This document shows, one piece after another, positions 59,406 to 64,000 of a stretch of DNA of 64,000 nucleotides. The notes under the pieces were generated by a model, which saw only the letters and a list, made by a program, of their open reading frames with translations, ran no database searches and was not told the DNA's origin. The position numbers and the translations under genes were made by a program. The DNA is from Ruminococcus sp. (lineage in GTDB: Bacteria > Bacillota_A > Clostridia > Oscillospirales > Ruminococcaceae), in NCBI RefSeq assembly GCF_016283395.1, contig NZ_JAEEMU010000050.1, positions 1 to 64,000 of the forward strand, given 5' to 3'. Numbering within the stretch: the stretch's first letter is position 1; each line of letters starts with the position of its first letter.

Positions 59406-59876
59406 ATGAGTACATTTTTTACAGTTATTCTAATAATTCTCTGCACAGTCACTTTTGTATATGATATATGCTGTTTCATTTCATGGTCAAAGGCAAAGGA
59501 AAAGGTTTTCATAAGCAATATCTGGTCATTCGGTCTCATAATTATTCTCGGTGTCAACGGTTTTTTCTTCATAAATAACACCGTCCATTCCGTTCTGATG
59601 GTATTGCTTGCTATATTTCTTATCCCCTTCGTTGTAATCTGTCTTTCACCTGAGGGCATGAGAAATGCAATTTTTGCCAATAAGGGAATAACTCCCGTAC
59701 AGAGCCTGAGCTATGAATACGGCAAGGGACTGTTCGGCATGGAAAAGCTTGATCTATTCATGAACGATAAGAAGTTCGCAAACGGCTTCAATCTTGGCAT
59801 AAAGAGGAAGAAAACAGTAAAGATGCTGGCTGACTGGTACGGCAAGCACGGCTACGAAAATCCGCTGACAAAATAA
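59406..59876 (+). CDS. Membrane protein of unknown function in the riboflavin operon (first of a pair)
   Basis: A 156-residue protein with three hydrophobic segments (TVILIILCTVTFVYDICCFI, IWSFGLIIILGVNGFFFIN, VLMVLLAIFLIPFVVICL) and a soluble C-terminal tail (SYEYGKGLFGMEKLDLFMND). It starts 11 bp after ribBA and is followed by a second membrane protein with similar tail wording, 12 bp later. I do not recognise a family. Confidence 0.6.
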   Translation: MSTFFTVILIILCTVTFVYDICCFISWSKAKEKVFISNIWSFGLIIILGVNGFFFINNTVHSVLMVLLAIFLIPFVVICLSPEGMRNAIFANKGITPVQSLSYEYGKGLFGMEKLDLFMNDKKFANGFNLGIKRKKTVKMLADWYGKHGYENPLTK

Positions 59877-59888
59877 GGAGAAAGCAAT

Positions 59889-60407
59889 ATGACCATGAAA
59901 AACTTCTGCATAGCTGCACTATGCATAATGTCGGTGGTGTTTGTAGCTGCTGTAGTCGGATATTTCGTATTCTGCATAAGAGTAAAAAGCGAGAAGCACG
60001 CAATAAAGATCAAACGCCGCCTGAAAAAGAACTGTATCTGGTGGTTCTGCTGCTGGCTCATATGGGTAGTTGTATTTATCCTGGACTGGAGCGGCGCAAA
60101 GATACTCGGTGACGAGTACAACGAGATAAACTACAAGCTGCTCTCCATTGCAGGCGGACTTCTCACCATTCTCCTTGTGCTAAACTTTTTCGTGTGCAGA
60201 TACTCCTACATCACATCACAGAGAGTATATCAGCCAAACAGCTTCGGCTTTGCACGAAACAAGAAAAAGGTGACGTACATTATATCGGGAGATAGCCTGA
60301 AACTTTGGTTCAATAACGCTATAATGCCAAAGGAATACACAATTATGGGTGATAAGGAAAAGCTTGAGCAGATGCTCAAAGAAAATTACACCAAAAATAA
60401 GCTTTAA
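59889..60407 (+). CDS. Membrane protein of unknown function in the riboflavin operon (second of a pair)
   Basis: A 172-residue protein with hydrophobic segments near 5-28, 47-63 and 83-102 and a C-terminal region with VTYIISGDSLKLWFNN and MGDKEKLEQMLKENY. The end recalls regulatory tails of other clostridial membrane proteins. It shares gene position and size with the previous gene. Between its stop and ribH lies a hairpin repeat. No family was recognised. Confidence 0.6.
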   Translation: MTMKNFCIAALCIMSVVFVAAVVGYFVFCIRVKSEKHAIKIKRRLKKNCIWWFCCWLIWVVVFILDWSGAKILGDEYNEINYKLLSIAGGLLTILLVLNFFVCRYSYITSQRVYQPNSFGFARNKKKVTYIISGDSLKLWFNNAIMPKEYTIMGDKEKLEQMLKENYTKNKL

Positions 60408-60440
60408 ATATGCTTTAATTGAAATAGGAAAGAAAAATAT

Positions 60441-60526
60441 CAGCCATGAGCCGTTAGCCGTTAGGCATTAGCCGCAGGCGACACATTGGCTAATAGCTAA
60501 GGGCAAAAGGCTAAAGGCTGAGTTTT
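60441..60526. repeat. Heptad-armed hairpin repeat, copy A2
   Basis: The left arm is ATGAGCC GTTAGCC GTTAGGC ATTAGCC. The right arm is GGCTAAT AGCTAAG GGCAAAA GGCTAAA GGCTGAG. The core keeps GCCGCAGGC GACACATT and lacks the TATTTAAATAA part seen in A1 and B, so it is a shorter version. It ends with TTTT. Confidence 0.8.
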
Positions 60527-60591
60527 ATATTAAGTATGAATGAAGATAATACTTCCATAATTCGATCATTATTAATAAAGGAGTTATAATT

Positions 60592-61059
60592 ATGAAAACA
60601 TATGAAGGAAAACTTGTATCCAAGGACATAAGAGTAGGTATCGTTGTTGCACGTTTCAACGAGTTCATCACATCAAAGCTTCTCGGCGGAGCTGTTGACA
60701 CTCTCAAGCGTCACGATGTCAACGAAGCTGCTATAGACATAGCATGGGTACCCGGTGCATTCGAGATACCGCTCATTGCTTCAAAAATGGCTAAATCAGG
60801 CAAATACGACGCTATCATATGCCTCGGTGCTATCATCAGAGGAAGCACATCACACTATGACCTTGTATGCAACGAAGCTGCAAAGGGCATCGCACAGGTT
60901 TCTCTACAGAGCGATATCCCTGTAATGTTCGGCGTTATCACTACTGAGAACATCGAGCAAGCTATCGAGCGTGCAGGCTCTAAGGCTGGCAACAAGGGCA
61001 GCGAGTGCGCTGAGGGTGCTATCGAGATGATAAACCTCATCAGAGAGATCGAGGCATAA
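60592..61059 (+). CDS. ribH: 6,7-dimethyl-8-ribityllumazine synthase
   Basis: A 155-residue enzyme. It shows [76 protein letters not shown] and the [15 protein letters not shown] end. It joins the ribityl-pyrimidine and the four-carbon phosphate to lumazine. It lies 184 bp after the preceding gene, with a repeat between, and its stop overlaps the HAD gene start by one base (TAATG). Confidence 0.97.
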   Translation: MKTYEGKLVSKDIRVGIVVARFNEFITSKLLGGAVDTLKRHDVNEAAIDIAWVPGAFEIPLIASKMAKSGKYDAIICLGAIIRGSTSHYDLVCNEAAKGIAQVSLQSDIPVMFGVITTENIEQAIERAGSKAGNKGSECAEGAIEMINLIREIEA

Positions 61060-61715
61060 TGACTAATCTGATCTTTGATTACGATGGCACTATCCATAAT
61101 TCGATACTGACATACGCCCCCGCATTCCGCGATACCATGAAATGGCTCTCGGATAACGGCTATATCGCCCACCGTGAATACTCCGACAAGGAGATAAGCT
61201 ACTGGCTCGGCTTCAATTCAACGGATATGTGGGGACAGTTCCACCCCGAGCTCGACCCTGAGATACGTGAAAAAGCGCGTATAATGCTTGGACAGGATAT
61301 GGCGCAGCGCGTAGACCGCGGCGAGGGCGCACTGTACGACGGTGCTGAGGAGATGCTCACAGAGCTAAAAAACAGCGGCTATACCCTTATCTTCCTCAGT
61401 AACTGCCGCTTCCACTACCTCGAACGCCATAAACGAGTATTCGGGCTCGACCGTTTCTTCGACTATTTCTACTGCTGCGAAGCCTTTGACTTTATACCAA
61501 AGTATGAGATATTCCGCAAAATAGCCCCTAACCACCAAGGTGACTTCATAGTTATCGGTGACCGCTTTCACGATATCGAAACGGCTGCTCAGAACGGTCT
61601 GCCGTCCATTGGCTGCGGATACGGCTTCGGCTCGGACGAAGAACTTGCAAAAGCTGATATCATAGTAAGGAAAATACAGGATATACCCAAGGCTGTTAAA
61701 GAACTCCGTACCTGA
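61059..61715 (+). CDS. HAD hydrolase, candidate ArP phosphate phosphatase of riboflavin synthesis
   Basis: A 218-residue HAD phosphatase (motif I LIFDYDGTIHNS, motif II FLSNCRFHYLERHK, motif III/IV IVIGDRFHDIETAAQNGLPSIGCGYG). Riboflavin synthesis needs dephosphorylation of 5-amino-6-(5-phosphoribitylamino)uracil, done by HAD enzymes that differ among species and often lie elsewhere. This gene is translationally coupled to ribH. The role is thus a sound inference, but no specificity residue can be read here. Confidence 0.8.
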   Translation: MTNLIFDYDGTIHNSILTYAPAFRDTMKWLSDNGYIAHREYSDKEISYWLGFNSTDMWGQFHPELDPEIREKARIMLGQDMAQRVDRGEGALYDGAEEMLTELKNSGYTLIFLSNCRFHYLERHKRVFGLDRFFDYFYCCEAFDFIPKYEIFRKIAPNHQGDFIVIGDRFHDIETAAQNGLPSIGCGYGFGSDEELAKADIIVRKIQDIPKAVKELRT

Positions 61716-61732
61716 ACAAGAAAGGAGCAATT

Positions 61733-63379
61733 ATGAGACCTTCACGCATTTCCGCACTGCTTACCGCAGTAGTCCTTTCCGTTTCGATGATCTCATGTTC
61801 TGACAATAACTCAGATTTGCCCAGGATACAGCGAGAGCGAAACAAGGACGAGGAATTCAGGATAGGACAGTCCTACGCTGTTGACGAAGAAGATATTCCC
61901 GATGATATAGAGATCCCCGATGACGAGATATGTGATATCTCAAACATCGAGAAAGAAGTTCAGCTTCTCATCTCCCACATAGACGACAAAGAAGATGAAG
62001 CTGTTATCAAAGAGGATATACAAAATCTTCTTGATATGTACGATCTTATTTATGACGCTCATACCGACATGGAAATAGTCTTTTACAGAAACTATACCGA
62101 TAAGGCTCTGGAAAGCGAATACAACAAGTTTTACCGCGCAGCTTTTGTTGCACAAGACCTTATCGACTACGGTTTCGTATATGGCTACGACAGTAAATAC
62201 AGCGACCTTTTTAAAGACTTAGTGGACGAAGAAGATCTGAACGAACATGAAGGCGAATACGATCTTGAGGCTGCACGTCTTGAATCAGAAGCAAGCTTTG
62301 AGGAAAGATCTGAGGCTATCAGCAGCTATTACGATGTCACCAACGATAAAGACCTTACTTTCAAAGAAAAGCAGCTTGAATGTGCTGATATACTCCTTGA
62401 TCTTCTGACTGATTATGATACCGATTCGCTTTATTCGCAATATGACAGAGACTATACAGGCGATGAGATATTAAAACTGGGCAAGACAGTAAAATCAGAG
62501 CTTATCCCTGTTTACAACAAGCTGCTGGACAAATATTTCGACATTCCCGACTGGTCGGCAGCATTTTTCAATGATGACAGCTCTGATCCATTTGAGATAA
62601 TACGTTCCTATGCTCCTCGCCTGTCAGCTGATATAGAAAAAAGCGCGAACATCATCTGCGATGAAAAGCTATACACTATCTGCAATAATGCCTATGCATT
62701 TTCAGGTGCGTTTACTGACGATCTGCCAACAAAGAACAGAGCAAGGATATTTATAGGAAATGTGGGAAGTGAGAATATACTCGGCTCTGCCATACATGAA
62801 TTCGGTCACTTCCATGCCTGTCTCTACGATGAGACTCCCTCATATCTCTTCAAAAACAATATGGATATCGCAGAGATACAGTCACAGGGACTTGAACTCC
62901 TGTTCTTGCAGTTTTATGACGATATTTACGGAGACGGAAGCGATGCAAATAAGCTGAGCAAGGTGCTTGATCTCCTCGACTCGGTAATATGCGGTTTTCT
63001 TCTCGGTGAATTTGAATACACTGTGGTAAGGGATAAGGATAATATGACTCCACAGGAGGTAGTTGACCTTTTCGACGAACTGTTCAACAGCTATAATCCA
63101 TATATAAATATCAGTGATATCCCACACTTATTTGAAAGCCCGGGATACTATATAAGCTATGCAACATCTTCACTTGCTGCCTTTGACATATTTGAAGATC
63201 TAATGAAAGATCCGCAAAAGGCACTGGAACAATACGAAAAGATCGCTAAAACATCTTTCAACTCAGGTGAATTTACATTTAAAATGGCTCTGAAAGAATG
63301 TGGCTTCAGCGATGTACTCACAAAAGAGTATATAACGGCTCTTGCTGATGAACTCAGTGATTACGCTGACAGCTTCTGA
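61733..63379 (+). CDS. HExxH zinc-metallopeptidase-like lipoprotein
   Basis: A 548-residue lipoprotein. The signal peptide ends in MISCS. The long central part is acidic and helical (residues 60-310). The catalytic site is AIHEFGHFHACLYDE near residue 350, an HExxH motif. About 25 residues on lies EIQSQGLELL, whose Glu would be the third zinc ligand as in M3 peptidases (oligoendopeptidase F type). Family placement is by motif only. It lies 17 bp after the HAD gene, with an AAAGGAGC site, so it may be read from the riboflavin operon. Confidence 0.7.
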   Translation: MRPSRISALLTAVVLSVSMISCSDNNSDLPRIQRERNKDEEFRIGQSYAVDEEDIPDDIEIPDDEICDISNIEKEVQLLISHIDDKEDEAVIKEDIQNLLDMYDLIYDAHTDMEIVFYRNYTDKALESEYNKFYRAAFVAQDLIDYGFVYGYDSKYSDLFKDLVDEEDLNEHEGEYDLEAARLESEASFEERSEAISSYYDVTNDKDLTFKEKQLECADILLDLLTDYDTDSLYSQYDRDYTGDEILKLGKTVKSELIPVYNKLLDKYFDIPDWSAAFFNDDSSDPFEIIRSYAPRLSADIEKSANIICDEKLYTICNNAYAFSGAFTDDLPTKNRARIFIGNVGSENILGSAIHEFGHFHACLYDETPSYLFKNNMDIAEIQSQGLELLFLQFYDDIYGDGSDANKLSKVLDLLDSVICGFLLGEFEYTVVRDKDNMTPQEVVDLFDELFNSYNPYINISDIPHLFESPGYYISYATSSLAAFDIFEDLMKDPQKALEQYEKIAKTSFNSGEFTFKMALKECGFSDVLTKEYITALADELSDYADSF

Positions 63380-63390
63380 GCTATAACATA

Positions 63391-63694
63391 AAAAAGGACT
63401 GCTTTATCCGCGGTACTCATATAGAAAATTTTATGCTGATTATTGAGAGAACCCCTTTTGAAAAAGGGGTTCTCTCAAACTCTCTCCCGAAAACTTCTGT
63501 TTTTATTTTTTTCCGGATAGGGCGCGACCTGTATACTTGCAGGTCTTTTTTATTATTCGTACGCGCCCTATCTGGAAAAAAATCAGATAAAAGTCTTTGG
63601 AAAGGGGTTCGGGGGATAACCTTTCCTCAGAAAGGTTTCCCCCGATAATAACTATAAACTTCTATATAAGGATCGCGGTTAAGCAGTCCTTTTA
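63391..63694. repeat. Terminal-inverted-repeat element, copy 2 (MITE-like)
   Basis: The left end AAAAAGGACTGCTTTATCCG (from 63391) is inverted at the right end (63659-63694, ...GCGGTTAAGCAGTCCTTTTA). It continues inward to ATATAGAA/TTCTATAT. It contains three hairpins: GAGAACCCC...GGGGTTCTC (63448-63476), a long TTTCCGGATAGGGCGCG...CGCGCCCTATCTGGAAA (63508-63577) and GGGGGATAACCTTT...AAAGGTTTCCCCC (63611-63643). No ORF is present. It fills almost the whole gap between two genes. Confidence 0.7.
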
Positions 63695-63696
63695 TG

Positions 63697-64000
63697 TTAT
63701 TCAGTTCTGAGAGCCTCAACGGGATCTTTTCTTGCTGCAACGCCTGACGGGATAAGTCCTGCGATAAGTGTAAGGAGCATACTGATGACAATCAGTATCA
63801 CAGCTCCCACAACAGGAACGTGAGCACGAAGTGTATCAAGACTCGTTACACGGTGTATTATTGCGTTTATAGGTATAGTAAGAAGTACTGATACTCCTAT
63901 ACCTATAAGACCTGCCGCAAGTCCCACAAGAAGCGTTTCGGCGTTGAATACCGTACGTACATTGTGCTTTGAAGCACCAATGGCACGAAGTATACCGATC
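63697..64000 (-). CDS. ABC transporter permease, FtsX/MacB type (N-terminal part beyond window)
   Basis: About the last 100 residues of a membrane permease. IGILRAIGASKHNVRTVFNAETLLVGLAAGLIGIG and the end IAGLIPSGVAARKDPVEALRTE are the canonical C-terminal signature of FtsX/MacB permeases. There are three hydrophobic stretches. The gene begins beyond the window, so partners and cargo cannot be seen. It probably pairs with an ATPase encoded upstream on the same strand. Confidence 0.9.
   Translation of the reverse strand, partial: IGILRAIGASKHNVRTVFNAETLLVGLAAGLIGIGVSVLLTIPINAIIHRVTSLDTLRAHVPVVGAVILIVISMLLTLIAGLIPSGVAARKDPVEALRTE

Noticed and set aside
1..64000. tRNA, rRNA, phage or integrase genes
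   Set aside because: None recognised by eye on either strand; a covariance or profile search was not possible.

Overview
The window looks like chromosomal DNA of a cellulosome-producing Ruminococcus, probably close to R. flavefaciens. This genus call is an inference. It rests on four secreted proteins with type I dockerins, threonine-rich linkers, Gram-positive lipoprotein and LCP genes, a sporulation sigma factor (SigG), and sigma-A-like promoters that nearly all have a 17-bp spacer. I see no rRNA, tRNA, CRISPR array, transposase, integrase or phage gene. Both end genes run off the window.

Layout. 1-2.4 kb: a cut-off sugar-phosphate isomerase-like gene, a YdcF-like membrane protein and a PHP phosphoesterase. 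2.6-9.2 kb: a seven-gene minus-strand operon rich in RNA modification (tmcAL, C39-like lipoprotein, HAD phosphatase, mnmA, isochorismatase-GNAT fusion, trmN6-like, rsmI), divergent from ackA. 10.7-16.2 kb: a DUF3737-like protein, a sigma factor with a membrane partner, a pyridoxine kinase and sigG. 16.4-20.6 kb: a sugar ABC importer with a GH105-like hydrolase, probably for pectin fragments. 20.7-22.2 kb: NfeD and SPFH proteins.

22.4-29.7 kb: a dockerin protein, then a tight five-gene operon (MBOAT acyltransferase, DHHW/AlgJ-like protein, FkbH-like HAD enzyme, acyl carrier protein, metallophosphoesterase). Its parts match the Dlt pathway but with a different loading enzyme, and it is the best candidate here for an undescribed surface-acylation system. 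29.8-34.6 kb: rlmB, a degenerate P-type-ATPase-like membrane protein and an LCP protein. 34.7-41.8 kb: a GNAT, an aminotransferase, a transglutaminase-dockerin protein, a membrane protein and a GH3 lipoprotein. 41.9-49 kb: a dockerin-serpin, a second sigma/membrane-partner pair, a dockerin-SH3-transglutaminase protein, a lipoprotein with seven 36-bp repeats and an acyltransferase.

49-54.7 kb: GNAT, recD2 behind a duplicated promoter, mreB and an Mrp ATPase. 54.8-61.7 kb: the riboflavin operon behind an FMN riboswitch, carrying ribD, ribE, ribBA, ribH, a HAD phosphatase that could fill the missing dephosphorylation step, and four extra membrane or lipoprotein genes. 61.7-64 kb: an HExxH lipoprotein and a cut-off FtsX-type permease.

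Two classes of non-coding repeat stand out. One is a set of hairpin elements whose arms are built from 7-bp repeats (16.2, 53.7, 54.8, 60.4 kb). The other is a roughly 260-300-bp element with terminal inverted repeats (39.6 and 63.4 kb).
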